The position numbers were made by a program, and so were the translations under genes. The notes below the pieces were generated by a model. It saw nothing but the letters and a program-made list of their open reading frames with translations, searched no databases and had not been told where the DNA came from. A DNA stretch of 64,000 nt, from contig NZ_JACBFS010000001.1 of assembly GCF_022138605.1 (NCBI RefSeq), positions 992,001 to 1,056,000 of the forward strand, in the 5' to 3' direction. Positions 52,353-61,300 of the stretch are shown piece by piece (position 1 is the first letter of the stretch; every line of letters starts with the position of its first letter). The stretch is from Xanthobacter sp. NM-25 (GTDB lineage: Bacteria > Pseudomonadota > Alphaproteobacteria > Rhizobiales > Xanthobacteraceae).

Positions 52353-52381
52353 TTGACGCCAAGGGGACACCGGCATTAGTG
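52353..52381 (+). promoter_or_regulatory. Sigma-70 type promoter of metZ
   Basis: TTGACG (-35, 52353-52358), 17-base spacer, TTAGTG (-10, 52376-52381). Transcription would start near 52388, exactly at the beginning of the riboswitch aptamer. Confidence 0.65.
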
Positions 52382-52387
52382 ATCCTG

Positions 52388-52450
52388 CTCGTGGTCAATT
52401 TGAGCCGGCCGGCTTGCAGCCACGTTAAAGCGAACTTGCTAAAAGGCCGG
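52388..52450 (+). promoter_or_regulatory. SAM-II riboswitch
   Basis: The core CGTGGTCAATTTGAGCCGG, the closing strand CAGCCACGTTAAA and GCTAAAAGGCC match the SAM-II (metA element) consensus. P1 is CGTGG (52390-52394) with CCACG (52420-52424); the pseudoknot would join the GCCGGCC loop to GGCC after the A-run (52441-52448). SAM-II occurs in alphaproteobacteria upstream of metZ, metX and metC and turns off expression when S-adenosylmethionine is plentiful. Confidence 0.93.
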
Positions 52451-52541
52451 GGATGAGCGGATCGACGCACCGCATGTGCCGTGAAGACGCGGCCAAATGC
52501 AAGGTGTCTCACGCAATATCCCCTCGGCCGTGGAGACTGCC

Positions 52542-53768
52542 ATGTCGTCCGGTGCGCCCGCCAAGACCCCGACCACCTTCACCCCCGCCGACCCGCGGAC
52601 CCTGCACCCCGAGACGCGGCTGGTGCATGGCGGTACCGCCCGTTCGCCGTTCGGCGAAACCTCCGAGGCCATCTTCCTCACCCAGGGCTTCGTCTATGAC
52701 AGCGCCGCCTCCTGCGAGGCGCGCTTCACCGGCGACGAGCCCGGCTTCGTCTATTCCCGCTACGCCAACCCCACCACCTCCATGTTCGAGGAGCGCATGG
52801 CGCTGCTGGAAGGGGCCGAAGTGGCCCGGGCCACCGCCTCCGGCATGGCGGCGGTGAACGCGGCCATCCTGTGCCAGGTGAAGGCCGGCGACCACGTGCT
52901 CGCTTCCCGCGCCCTGTTCGGCTCCAGCCGCTGGATCCTGGAGGAGCTGCTGCCGCGCTTCGCGGTGGAGGTGACCCTGGTGGACGGCACCGACATCGAA
53001 GCCTGGCGCGCCGGCATCCGCCCCAACACCCGGGTGTGCCTGCTGGAGAGCCCCACCAACCCCACCCTCGACATCGTCGACATCGCCGCGGTGGCCGAGA
53101 TCGCCCATGCGGTCGGTGCCCGCCTCGTGGTGGACAATGTGTTCGCCACCCCGCTGCTGCAGCACCCGCTGGAACTGGGCGCCGACGTGGTGGTCTATTC
53201 CACCACCAAGCATGTGGACGGACAGGGCCGCTGTCTGGGCGGCATGGTGCTGTGTTCCCGCAAGTTCATGGACGAGGAGCTGCAGGTGTTCCTGCGCCAG
53301 ACCGGCCCTTCCCTCTCGCCCTTCAACGCCTGGGTGATGCTGAAGGGGCTGGAGACCCTGGCCATCCGCGTCGAGCGCATGCAGGCGAGCGCGGCCCGCA
53401 TCGCCGATGTGCTGGCCGAAGACCCCCGCGTGGAAAAGGCGCTCTATCCGTTCCGGGCCGATCACCCTCAGGTGGCGCTGGCGCGGCGGCAGATGAGCGG
53501 CGGCGGCACCCTCGTGACCTTCACCATCGCCGGCGGCAAGGCGGCCGCCTTCCGCTTCATGGATGCGCTGAAGGTCATCCGCATCTCCAACAATCTGGGC
53601 GATGCCAAGAGCCTGATCACCCATCCGGCCACCACCACCCACCAGCGCTTCACCCCCGAGGCCCGCGCCGAGATGGGCATCAGCGATGGCCTGCTGCGCC
53701 TCTCCGTGGGGCTGGAGCATCCCGACGACCTCGTCACCGATCTCCTCCAGGCGCTCGACGCCATCTGA
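52542..53768 (+). CDS. metZ: O-succinylhomoserine sulfhydrylase
   Basis: 408 residues of the Cys/Met metabolism PLP family. It makes homocysteine directly from O-succinylhomoserine and sulfide. The PLP lysine is K223 in YSTTKHVDGQGRCLGG, and YSRYANPTTSMFEERMALLEG is a family signature. The GRCLGG context is typical for MetZ rather than MetB. ATG at 52542 is preceded by GGAGACTGCC; an in-frame ATG 15 codons upstream is less likely. It is controlled by the SAM-II riboswitch about 90 bases upstream. Confidence 0.95.
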   Translation: MSSGAPAKTPTTFTPADPRTLHPETRLVHGGTARSPFGETSEAIFLTQGFVYDSAASCEARFTGDEPGFVYSRYANPTTSMFEERMALLEGAEVARATASGMAAVNAAILCQVKAGDHVLASRALFGSSRWILEELLPRFAVEVTLVDGTDIEAWRAGIRPNTRVCLLESPTNPTLDIVDIAAVAEIAHAVGARLVVDNVFATPLLQHPLELGADVVVYSTTKHVDGQGRCLGGMVLCSRKFMDEELQVFLRQTGPSLSPFNAWVMLKGLETLAIRVERMQASAARIADVLAEDPRVEKALYPFRADHPQVALARRQMSGGGTLVTFTIAGGKAAAFRFMDALKVIRISNNLGDAKSLITHPATTTHQRFTPEARAEMGISDGLLRLSVGLEHPDDLVTDLLQALDAI

Positions 53769-53858
53769 GGCCAACGGGAAGGGTGCGCGGCTCGGCGCCC
53801 CGCGATATGCTGCCCGCGTTTGATTGCACGCGAGCTGATCGCGAACTCATTTTTGGCT

Positions 53859-53878
53859 GCGGGGGCGCCAGCCCCCGC
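53859..53878. other. Stem-loop before apaG
   Basis: Eight-base arms GCGGGGGC / GCCCCCGC with loop GCCA. No T-run follows on the plus strand. It lies 22 bases before the apaG start and may affect its translation or weakly end metZ transcription. Confidence 0.45.
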
Positions 53879-53899
53879 CTTGAGGGGAGCTGAGCGGGG

Positions 53900-54292
53900 A
53901 TGTACCGCGCCATTACTCGGCAGATCCAGGTCACCGCCACGCCGCGCTACGTGGCGGAACGATCCGAGCCGGACCAGAGCCGCTATTTTTGGGCCTACAC
54001 CATCGAAGTCGCCAACCTCGGCAACGAGACCGTGCAACTGAAGGGCCGCCACTGGATGATCACCGACGCCAACGGCCATGTGGAGGAAGTCCACGGCGCC
54101 GGCGTGGTGGGCGAAGAGCCGGTGCTGCCCCCGGGTGGCCGGTTTGAATATACGAGCGGCGTGCCGCTCACCACCGCTACCGGCATCATGAGCGGCAGCT
54201 ATGACATGCTGACCGAGGGCGGCGAGCGCTTCTCCATCGAGGTGCCCGCCTTTTCCCTCGACGTGCCCGATGTCCGCCGCATCCTGAACTAG
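53900..54292 (+). CDS. apaG: ApaG domain protein (Co2+/Mg2+ efflux protein ApaG)
   Basis: 130 residues, complete. YFWAYTIEVANLGNETVQLK and GRHWMITDANGHVEEVHGAG-VVGEEP are the core ApaG strands of an Ig/fibronectin III-like fold; GVPLTTATGIMSGSYDM closes the domain. ApaG is linked to cobalt and magnesium resistance in Salmonella and binds pyrophosphate nucleotides in some species; its exact function is unresolved. A strong terminator follows directly, so it ends the metZ-apaG unit. AGGGGAGC lies upstream of the ATG. Confidence 0.95.
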   Translation: MYRAITRQIQVTATPRYVAERSEPDQSRYFWAYTIEVANLGNETVQLKGRHWMITDANGHVEEVHGAGVVGEEPVLPPGGRFEYTSGVPLTTATGIMSGSYDMLTEGGERFSIEVPAFSLDVPDVRRILN

Positions 54293-54302
54293 CCGCGCCA
54301 CC

Positions 54303-54334
54303 GTGCGGGGCCGACGCTTCGGCCCCGCACCTTT
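54303..54334 (+). terminator. Rho-independent terminator after apaG
   Basis: Twelve-bp perfect stem GTGCGGGGCCGA / TCGGCCCCGCAC (54303-54314, 54319-54330) with loop CGCT, followed by CTTT. Confidence 0.85.
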
Positions 54335-54493
54335 GCCGTCGCACCCAGCGGCGTGTCGCAACCCGCCGCGCGAGGCTCCGGATCGCTTCAGGCTTCGCGC
54401 GCATGAGAAAATGCACTAATCCTTGCGCAGCGCCCGCGGCGCACCGGGCACGGCGCGGTGACGCAGCAGGCGGGGACAGGCAGGCGGGGGCAC

Positions 54494-55990
54494 ATGCACG
54501 CGGCGCGTATTCCGACGGTCGAGGCGCAGGCGCTTTCGGTCCTCAATCTGCGCCCAGTGGCGGCGACTCTCGGCATTCTCCTGGCGATTCTCGGCGCCGC
54601 CATGCTGCTGCCGGCGCTGGTGGACCTCGCCGCCGGCTCGGGCGGCCAGGGCGCATTCGTCGGCTCTGCCGCCGTCACCATTTTCGTGGGCGTGCTGCTG
54701 TGGATGTCCGGCCGCGGCTCCGGCATCCAGAAACTGGATCTGCGCCAGGCCTTCCTGCTCACCGCCTCGGTGTGGGTGGTGCTGACCACCTTCGCGGCGC
54801 TGCCGCTGATGTGGGGCCACGCGCAGCTGACCTTCACAAAGGCCATGTTCGAGGCCATGTCGGGGCTCACCACCACCGGCGCCAGCGTCATGTCGGGGCT
54901 GGATGCCCAGTATCCGGGAATCCTGCTGTGGCGCGCGCTGCTGCACTGGTTCGGCGGCATCGGAATCATCGCCATCGCCATCGCCGTGCTGCCGGTGCTG
55001 TCCATCGGCGGCATGCAGCTGTTCCGCACCGAATCGTCGGACAAATCGGAAAAGTTCCTGCCCCGCGCCGGGGCCATCGCCAAGGGGCTCATCACCGCCT
55101 ATGTGCTGCTCACGGTGCTATGCGCCGTGAGCTTTGCTCTGGCCGGCATGGGCACCTTCGATGCCATCACCCTGGCCATGTCCACCCTTTCCAGCGGGGG
55201 CTTCGCCAATTCCGATTACTCATTGATGGTGTTCAAGACACCGGCGGTGGACTATGTCGCCATCGTGTTCATGCTGGTGGCCGCCCTGCCGTTCCCGCTC
55301 TATGTGCGGGCCCTCAATGGCGATGTGCGGCGGCTCGTCACCAATCCCGAGGTGCGGGTGTTCTTCACCATCGTGGCCCTGTTCACCGCCGCCTCGTTCC
55401 TGCAGCAGACCACCCAGGGCATCGCCAGCGGCGAGACCGCCTTCCGCGGCGCCCTGTTCACCGTCTCCTCCATCATCTCCACCACCGGCTTCATGTCGGT
55501 GGACTACACCAATTGGGGGGCGCTCTCGAACGCCATCTTCTTCGTGCTGATGTTCGCGGGCGGCTGCACCGGCTCCACCTCCGGCGGCCTGAAGGCCATG
55601 CGCATCGCCATCACCGGCAAGGCCATCCGCCAGCATTTCAAGCGCATCGCCTTTCGCCACGGCGTGTTTCCCATCCGCTACGGTGGCGCCTCGGTGAGCG
55701 ATGACGTGGTGGCCTCGGTGCTGAGCTTCGTGTTTCTCTACTTCGCCACCTTCATCGTCGCGGCGCTGACGCTGAACCTGATGGGGCTCGACCTCATCAC
55801 CTCATTCTCGGCGGCGGTCGCCTGCCTCGCCAATGTGGGTCCCGGCCTTGGCCCGGTGGTGGGCCCCTCCAGCAATTATGCCAGCCTGCCCGACCCCGCT
55901 TTGTGGGTGCTGGTGCTGGCCATGATGCTCGGACGGCTGGAAATCCTCACCGCCCTGGTGCTGCTGCTGCCGCGCTTCTGGGTGCGCTGA
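54494..55990 (+). CDS. TrkH family potassium uptake protein
   Basis: 498 residues from the chosen ATG. Four pore loops with the K+ filter glycines can be seen: SGLTTTGAS, STLSSGGFAN, SIISTTGFMS and CLANVGPGLG. They sit between pairs of membrane helices as in TrkH/KtrB. The protein takes up K+ together with a cytoplasmic TrkA/KtrA regulator, whose gene is not in this window. The start is uncertain: ATG at 54494 has a G-rich upstream (GGCGGGGGC), while ATG at 54458 would add 12 residues. Confidence 0.92.
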   Translation: MHAARIPTVEAQALSVLNLRPVAATLGILLAILGAAMLLPALVDLAAGSGGQGAFVGSAAVTIFVGVLLWMSGRGSGIQKLDLRQAFLLTASVWVVLTTFAALPLMWGHAQLTFTKAMFEAMSGLTTTGASVMSGLDAQYPGILLWRALLHWFGGIGIIAIAIAVLPVLSIGGMQLFRTESSDKSEKFLPRAGAIAKGLITAYVLLTVLCAVSFALAGMGTFDAITLAMSTLSSGGFANSDYSLMVFKTPAVDYVAIVFMLVAALPFPLYVRALNGDVRRLVTNPEVRVFFTIVALFTAASFLQQTTQGIASGETAFRGALFTVSSIISTTGFMSVDYTNWGALSNAIFFVLMFAGGCTGSTSGGLKAMRIAITGKAIRQHFKRIAFRHGVFPIRYGGASVSDDVVASVLSFVFLYFATFIVAALTLNLMGLDLITSFSAAVACLANVGPGLGPVVGPSSNYASLPDPALWVLVLAMMLGRLEILTALVLLLPRFWVR

Positions 55991-55996
55991 CGCCGC

Positions 55997-56752
55997 TCAG
56001 AAATGGGCGAGATAGCCGCCGTCCACCGCCAGCACGGTGCCGGTGACGTAGGACGCCGCAGGCGAGGCCAGAAACACCGCCGCCCCCGCCACTTCCTCCG
56101 GCTTGCCCCAGCGGCCGAGCGCCGTACGGCGCGACAGCCACTCGCCCACCGCCTGGTCGTTGGCCAGCTCGGCGTTGGGCGCGGTGAGGAAATAGCCCGG
56201 TGCGATGGCGTTGACCGTGATGCCGTGCGGCCCGAGATCCGCCGCGAGCGCCCGCGTGAAGGCCGCAAGCCCGCCCTTTGCGGTGGTGTAGGCCGCATCC
56301 CCCGCCCGCGAGAGCGGCCCGGCGATGGAGGTGATGTTGATGATGCGGCCGCCCGCGCCACGCGCCACCATGCCCTTGGCCACCTCCCGCGTCACATGGG
56401 CCGGCGCCAGAAGGTCCAGCTCCACCATGCGGTGAAAATCCGCCGCCGGCATGTCGAGAAAGGCCCGCCGGTCACGCACCCCGGCGTTGTTCACCAGGAT
56501 GTGGATGGGCCCGAGATCCGCCACCGCCGCGCTCACCGCCGCCGGATCGCACACATCCAGCACCAGCGGCGAGGCGTGGCCGCCGCGCTGGATGATGGCG
56601 GTGACGGCGGCCCCGAGCCGCGCCGCATCCCGCCCGTTCACCAGCACATGAGCGCCGGCCACCGCCAGGGCGGCGGCGATCTCGAAGCCGAGGCCGGCCG
56701 CCGAGCCGGTCACCAGGGCCGTGCGACCGGAGAGCGAAAACGGATGGGTCAC
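55997..56752 (-). CDS. Short-chain dehydrogenase/reductase (gluconate 5-dehydrogenase-like)
   Basis: 251 residues, classical SDR. NAD(P) motif TGSAAGLG (15-22), LVNNAG, catalytic S142 (NITSIAG), Y155 and K159 (YTTAKGG). The Asn of the catalytic tetrad in helix 4 is replaced by Asp (ELDLLAP). Sequence style (VLVNGRDAARL, GYFLTAPN, SRRTALGRWGKPEEVAGAAVFLASPAASYVTGTVLAVDGG) is close to gluconate 5-dehydrogenase, which reduces 5-ketogluconate. GTG start at 56752 has GGAGG upstream. Substrate not proven. Confidence 0.88.
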   Translation of the reverse strand: MTHPFSLSGRTALVTGSAAGLGFEIAAALAVAGAHVLVNGRDAARLGAAVTAIIQRGGHASPLVLDVCDPAAVSAAVADLGPIHILVNNAGVRDRRAFLDMPAADFHRMVELDLLAPAHVTREVAKGMVARGAGGRIINITSIAGPLSRAGDAAYTTAKGGLAAFTRALAADLGPHGITVNAIAPGYFLTAPNAELANDQAVGEWLSRRTALGRWGKPEEVAGAAVFLASPAASYVTGTVLAVDGGYLAHF

Positions 56753-56865
56753 GGCAGGGCCTCCGGCAAGGGCAGGAAAAGAATGGAAGACGCCGCCGCC
56801 CGCGACGCCCTGGCGCCGCCCGCGCGCAGGGCCTCAGCCGGCGCGGCGGCGCGCGCCGACGCGGT

Positions 56866-57990
56866 TCAGAACAAAACCCCGCCCGAGGCGGCACCGAGGA
56901 TGGCGCAGGTGAACAGCACGCCATCGTGCAGCGCCAGGGCCAGCCGGCTGGGCCGGCCGGCGCGGTAGATCCAGGCGGTGGCCCCCACCGTCGCCACCGA
57001 CCAGCCCGCCCCCACCGCGATGAGCGCGGCGGTGATGGTGGCCGGCGTATCCTGCCATTGCAGCGGCACCGCCGCCGCCACCAGCGCCAGGCCCAGCACC
57101 GTGAGCATAGCGGGCGGCACCCGGTCGCCCACCAGGGCCAGCGGCACCGCCGGCGCATACATGGCCGCCACGTGCAGCGCGATGAAGCCGAACACCGCCG
57201 CCTCGCCGATGCCGCAGCCCACCAGGGCCAGCGGCGCGCCGGACATCACCGCGTTCATGCCGAACCAGGTGAGCGCCCCGAGCAGGGTCGGCGCCACGAT
57301 GGCCTTCAAGGGGGCGCTGGTCTTGGGCCGGAACACCGGCGGGGGATCCGGCGCCAGGGTCACCGCCACCCCGAGGGACAGCGCATGGGCGAGGGCGGCA
57401 AGGCCTGCCGCGCCCACCAGGAAGAAGGGCGCCACCAGATCCTCGGCGAGGCCCGCCAGGGTGGGACCGGCCAGGGCCGCCAGCACGCCGCCGGCCAGTA
57501 CGCCGGCGGTGGCCGCCGCCGGCCGGCCGCTCGCGGCCGCCGCCTCATGGCGATAGAAGAAGGAAAAGCCCTGCGCCATGCCCAGCCACAGGGCGCCGAG
57601 ACAGGCCCAGGCGAAATTCCTCTGCAGCAGCGCCATCACCAGCATGGCGCCGCCGGCGATGCCGAGGGAGGCGCCAAGGGCGAAGCCGGTGCGCCGGCCG
57701 AATGCATCCCGCAGGAACGAGGCGGGGAAGGAGGCCAAGGCCGCGCCCAGCAGCATGGCGGCGAACGGCCAGGTGGCGAATGCCGGCTGCGGCGCCAGCT
57801 GCGCACCGGCCAGCGGCAGCGCCGCCGAGGCCACGGTCTGCGCCAGCACGGCGAAGGCGAAGCCCAGGGCCAGCCCAAAGGTGGGAATGGCCCGCGGGCC
57901 ATTGTCGTTCGCCGGCGGTTCGAGCTGCGGGTCGCAAATGCAGACCAGCATGCCCGCGCGGGGTTCGGCGATCTCGGCCTGGCGCCTCAT
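56866..57990 (-). CDS. Major facilitator superfamily transporter
   Basis: 374 residues with about 12 hydrophobic helices, many Ala and Gly. Motif A-like RDAFGRRTGF follows the second helix and there is a GxxxGP-like stretch (AGGVLAALAGPTLAG) in helix 5. A cytoplasmic N-terminal part holds CICDP, an unusual Cys pair. Its ATG overlaps the ccoS stop in ATGA, so it is translated with the cbb3 oxidase assembly genes, which hints at a role in copper, heme or redox-linked transport; the known copper importer CcoA of cbb3 biogenesis is also an MFS protein. Confidence 0.8.
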   Translation of the reverse strand: MRRQAEIAEPRAGMLVCICDPQLEPPANDNGPRAIPTFGLALGFAFAVLAQTVASAALPLAGAQLAPQPAFATWPFAAMLLGAALASFPASFLRDAFGRRTGFALGASLGIAGGAMLVMALLQRNFAWACLGALWLGMAQGFSFFYRHEAAAASGRPAAATAGVLAGGVLAALAGPTLAGLAEDLVAPFFLVGAAGLAALAHALSLGVAVTLAPDPPPVFRPKTSAPLKAIVAPTLLGALTWFGMNAVMSGAPLALVGCGIGEAAVFGFIALHVAAMYAPAVPLALVGDRVPPAMLTVLGLALVAAAVPLQWQDTPATITAALIAVGAGWSVATVGATAWIYRAGRPSRLALALHDGVLFTCAILGAASGGVLF

Positions 57991-58136
57991 GTCTTCAGAT
58001 CATCATCCTGCAGGATGCGCACGGCGGCGCCATCCAGATCGTCATATTGGCCGCTCTTGAGGCTCCACAGGAACGCGAGCAGACCGATGAAGCCCAGCAG
58101 CAGCGCCGTGGGAATGAGAAAGACGAGGACGTTCAT
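57987..58136 (-). CDS. ccoS: Cbb3-type cytochrome oxidase assembly protein CcoS
   Basis: 49 residues: one membrane helix (NVLVFLIPTALLLGFIGLLA) followed by FLWSLKSGQYDDLDGAA, the CcoS hallmark W-x-x-(K/R)-SGQYDDLDGxAxRIL. Both ends overlap neighbours by four bases: its ATGA start with the ccoI stop and its stop with the MFS start. CcoS is required for insertion of heme and copper into cbb3 oxidase. Too short for routine gene finders, but unmistakable. Confidence 0.95.
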   Translation of the reverse strand: MNVLVFLIPTALLLGFIGLLAFLWSLKSGQYDDLDGAAVRILQDDDLKT

Positions 58137-60340
58137 GCGAGCACCTCCTGCGCGGGTGTGGCGTCCGTCGCCTCATCCTTGCGCCCGCCCCGCGCGGCGC
58201 GCAAGGCATTCACCGTGACCAGGATGGACGAGCCGGACATGGCCAGCGCCGCGATCAGCGGCGTGACCACCCCGGCGATGGCCAGCGGCACCGCGATGAT
58301 GTTGTAGACGACGGCGAGGCCGAGGTTCTGCCGCATCAGCCGCGCCGCCACGCCCGCCCCTTCCACCGCCGCCTGCACCGGCCGCAGCCGGCGGCCGAGG
58401 AAGACCGCATCCGCATGAGCCTGGGTGACTGCCGCGCCCGAGGCCGGCGACAGGGACACCGTGGCCGCCGCCAGCGCCGGCGCGTCGTTGAGCCCGTCTC
58501 CCACCATCAGCACCTTGTGGCCGGCCGCCTTCAGCGCCTCCAGGGCGGCAATCTTGTCCGCCGGCTTCATGCCCGCCTTGGCGTCGGCAATGCCGAGCTC
58601 GGCCGCCACCGGCGCCACCGCCTCGGCCCTGTCGCCGGAGAGGATGCGCAGCCCCAAGCCCCGCGCGCGCAGCGCCTCCACCACATCCTTGGCATCGGGC
58701 CGCAGCGCCTGTTCCACGCCGATCACAAAGCCGTGCATCCCGTAGCGGAAGGCGATGAGGGAGACGTCTGACGGCAGGTGATCGGGGGGCGCCACGGCGC
58801 AGAAGGCGAGCGAGCCCAGTCGCGCCTCCTGGCCATTCACCTGGGCCGTCACCCCCTGGCCGCTGACTTCCGTCACATCCGCCAGCGGGCCGCCCGTGGC
58901 GCGGGTCGCCACCACCCGCGCCAGCGGATGATGACTGGACAGGGCCAGTTGCCCGGCCAGCGCCACCAGCCCGGGCGCGACGCCCGGCGGCAGCCGCAGC
59001 CGCGGGTCCGGCAGGGTGAGGGTGCCGGTCTTGTCGAACACCACCGTATCCACTTCGGCGAGGCGCTCCAGCATATCGCCGGCATTGACCAGAAGGCCGG
59101 CGCGGAACAGCCGGCCGGTGGCCGTCACCTGCACCGCCGGCACCGCCAGCGCCAAGGCGCAGGGGCAGGTGATGATGAGCACCGCCACGGCGATCATCAC
59201 CGCAGTGTGCAGGCTGGCGCCGGCGATCAGCCAGCCCACCAGGGACAGCAATGCGGTGAGGTGGACCATGGGCGCATAGAGGCGCGCCGCCCGATCGGCA
59301 AGGCGCATGTAGCCGCCACGCGCCGCCAGCGCACCGTCGAGCAGGCGCTGCACCTCGTCCACCAGGGTGTTCTGGCCGCCGGCGGTGACCTCCACCTGCA
59401 GCGCCCCCTCGCCATTGAGGCTGCCGGCGAACACCTCCGCCCCCGGCTTGAGCGCGCGCGGCAGGGTTTCGCCGGTGACAAGGCTTTCGTCGATGCTGGA
59501 GAGGCCGGCCACCACCCTCCCATCGGCACCCACCCGCTCGCCCGGGGCCACCAGGATCACGTCGCCGGGCACCAGCGCCTGCACCGGCACCCGCACCGGC
59601 GTGCCCGCGGCATCCAGCCGATGGGCCATCTCGCCGCGCAGCGCGGCGATGTTGCCGGCCATGGCCCGGGTGCGCCGGCGCGCCTCATGGTCGAGATAGC
59701 GGCCGGCCAGAAGGAAGAACAGCAGCATCAGCGCGCTGTCGAAATAGGCGTGAGGCTGGCTCATGGCGGTCTCGAACACGCTCATGGCCAGCGCCAGGGA
59801 CACGCCGATGGTGATGGGCACATCCATGTTGAGCTTGCCCGAGCGCACCGCCCGCAAGGCGCTCTGGAAGAACGGCTGGCCGGCATAGGCGGCCGCCGGC
59901 AGCGCGATCAGCGCCGAGATCCAGTGGAAGAAATCCCGGGTCTCCGGGGTGATGTCGGTGACGTTGCCGGACCACACGGAGATGGACAGCAGCATCACAT
60001 TCATGGTGGCGAAGCCCGCCACCCCCAGGCAGCGCAGCAGCCACTGGGCACGCCGGGCCTCCTCTTCCTCCACCCGCCCGGTGAAGGGATGGGCGCGATA
60101 GCCGAGCTGCTCCAGCTTGTCGACCACCTCCGCCGGCGAGCCCTCGGCGCTCCAGGCCACGGAGAGGCGATGGGTGGTGTAATTGAGGCGGGCCCGCACC
60201 ACGCCGGGCAATGCCTTCACACCCTGCTCGATGTCGGCGATGCAGGCGGCGCAGTCGATGCCGTCGATGGCGAGGCTCATCTGCGAGAGCCCGTCGTCAT
60301 CCTTGGCCACGAAGATGGAATAATCGACCGCTTCCGCCAT
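58133..60340 (-). CDS. ccoI: Copper-transporting P-type ATPase for cbb3 oxidase assembly
   Basis: 735 residues. An N-terminal HMA domain binds copper through C30-x2-C33 (GIDCAACI). Membrane motif C392-P-C394 (ITCPCALALA), phosphorylation site D436-KTGT and GDGLNDAPAL define a P1B ATPase, and the pattern fits CcoI/FixI, which exports copper to the periplasm for cbb3 oxidase. ATG at 60340 (AEAVDYSIFVAKDDDG follows); the frame runs 50 codons further without support. The four-base overlap with ccoS and the order to fixH and ccoG complete the ccoGHIS set, although here a 394-base gap separates fixH from ccoI. Confidence 0.96.
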   Translation of the reverse strand: MAEAVDYSIFVAKDDDGLSQMSLAIDGIDCAACIADIEQGVKALPGVVRARLNYTTHRLSVAWSAEGSPAEVVDKLEQLGYRAHPFTGRVEEEEARRAQWLLRCLGVAGFATMNVMLLSISVWSGNVTDITPETRDFFHWISALIALPAAAYAGQPFFQSALRAVRSGKLNMDVPITIGVSLALAMSVFETAMSQPHAYFDSALMLLFFLLAGRYLDHEARRRTRAMAGNIAALRGEMAHRLDAAGTPVRVPVQALVPGDVILVAPGERVGADGRVVAGLSSIDESLVTGETLPRALKPGAEVFAGSLNGEGALQVEVTAGGQNTLVDEVQRLLDGALAARGGYMRLADRAARLYAPMVHLTALLSLVGWLIAGASLHTAVMIAVAVLIITCPCALALAVPAVQVTATGRLFRAGLLVNAGDMLERLAEVDTVVFDKTGTLTLPDPRLRLPPGVAPGLVALAGQLALSSHHPLARVVATRATGGPLADVTEVSGQGVTAQVNGQEARLGSLAFCAVAPPDHLPSDVSLIAFRYGMHGFVIGVEQALRPDAKDVVEALRARGLGLRILSGDRAEAVAPVAAELGIADAKAGMKPADKIAALEALKAAGHKVLMVGDGLNDAPALAAATVSLSPASGAAVTQAHADAVFLGRRLRPVQAAVEGAGVAARLMRQNLGLAVVYNIIAVPLAIAGVVTPLIAALAMSGSSILVTVNALRAARGGRKDEATDATPAQEVLA

Positions 60341-60734
60341 GTCCCGTTCCAGCGCTGCTCCTCTTCCGCCGCCCGTTCGCCCGAGCGCGCCGCACCTTGA
60401 GCCGACGCACCTTGGCAGATGCAGTTTACCGAGCTGCGCCTGTCCTGATGTGCCTCGGCCCGGCCGACGGCGCATGCGCGTGAATCGCACCTCGGCGGCT
60501 GCGGCGCAAGGTGACGCGATGTCCCCCGGGTGCGACCATCGTGACCGCTGAGGAGAACGCCGCCGACCGCGACGGCCGGCGGCGAAAAGAGAATGAGTAC
60601 GTCAGACCCGCCGGCGCGACAAACCCTTGGGCCGGATCGTACTCCAGGCAGGGATCGAGGCCCTGGAGCTTCGATCCGCAGTCTCGTCGCCCCCTCGGTC
60701 CCGGCGCAGGGCCGGGTTACGCGCGTGAGGCGGC
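60341..60734 (-). other. Unusual gap between fixH and ccoI with two hairpins
   Basis: No gene in 394 bases. Two inverted repeats: arms GGATCGA / TCGATCC (60652-60658 and 60671-60677) and a 12-position stem (60558-60569 with 60573-60584) with loop CGA. On the minus strand the latter is followed by TTCTCCTC, so it may partly terminate transcription from ccoG-fixH. Confidence 0.55.
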
Positions 60735-61241
60735 TTACGGAAGCTGCACCCGATTCCTGGACCGGAACAGTCGCTCTCCGCCTTGCGCAAAATCAATGAT
60801 CAGGTCCCACTGCCCGGGACCGGCCTCCGCCGAGGCCCGATAGCGCCCGTCACCGACCGGATTGAGCTCCAGCTTCACATCGCGGCGGGCATCGGTGGGG
60901 TGGGCGAAGCGGCCGTCCGCCACCAGATTGGACAGGGGCTTGCCCTCGGCGTCCACCACCCGCACGGTCACCTGGCGCCCCTCGCCACCCAGGGCGCCGA
61001 GGTCCACGTTCACCTGCCAGTTGCGCGCCTCCTGCTGGCGCGCGGCGCTCGCCTCCTTGGAGAACACCAGGCCGGCCTTGTAGGAGCTTTCCGTCTCAAG
61101 CCCCGCAAAGGTGGAGACGGCGAGCCGCGCCATGTTGAAGTCCACCAGCATGACGGTGCCGAAAAAGGCGATCAGCCCCGCCAGCACCATCCCTCCGGTG
61201 ATCTGCCGCGGCTTCTTCTCGCCGCTGTCCACCCGCGTCAT
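60735..61241 (-). CDS. fixH: Cbb3 oxidase assembly protein FixH / CcoH
   Basis: 168 residues: a single N-terminal membrane helix (GGMVLAGLIAFFGTVMLVDF) and a periplasmic beta-sandwich domain. NMARLAVSTFAGLETESSYKAGLVFS is characteristic of FixH, with the late GQWDLIIDFAQGGERLFRSRNRV. It stabilises assembly intermediates of cbb3 oxidase and works with CcoI and CcoS. ATG at 61241 has GGAGCAG; ccoG ends 59 bases upstream, so both are co-transcribed. Confidence 0.95.
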   Translation of the reverse strand: MTRVDSGEKKPRQITGGMVLAGLIAFFGTVMLVDFNMARLAVSTFAGLETESSYKAGLVFSKEASAARQQEARNWQVNVDLGALGGEGRQVTVRVVDAEGKPLSNLVADGRFAHPTDARRDVKLELNPVGDGRYRASAEAGPGQWDLIIDFAQGGERLFRSRNRVQLP

Positions 61242-61300
61242 GCACTGCTCCGCTCTCGGCCCCGACGGGCGCGGGCCGGCGCTGAAGCCGGCCCCGGCCC

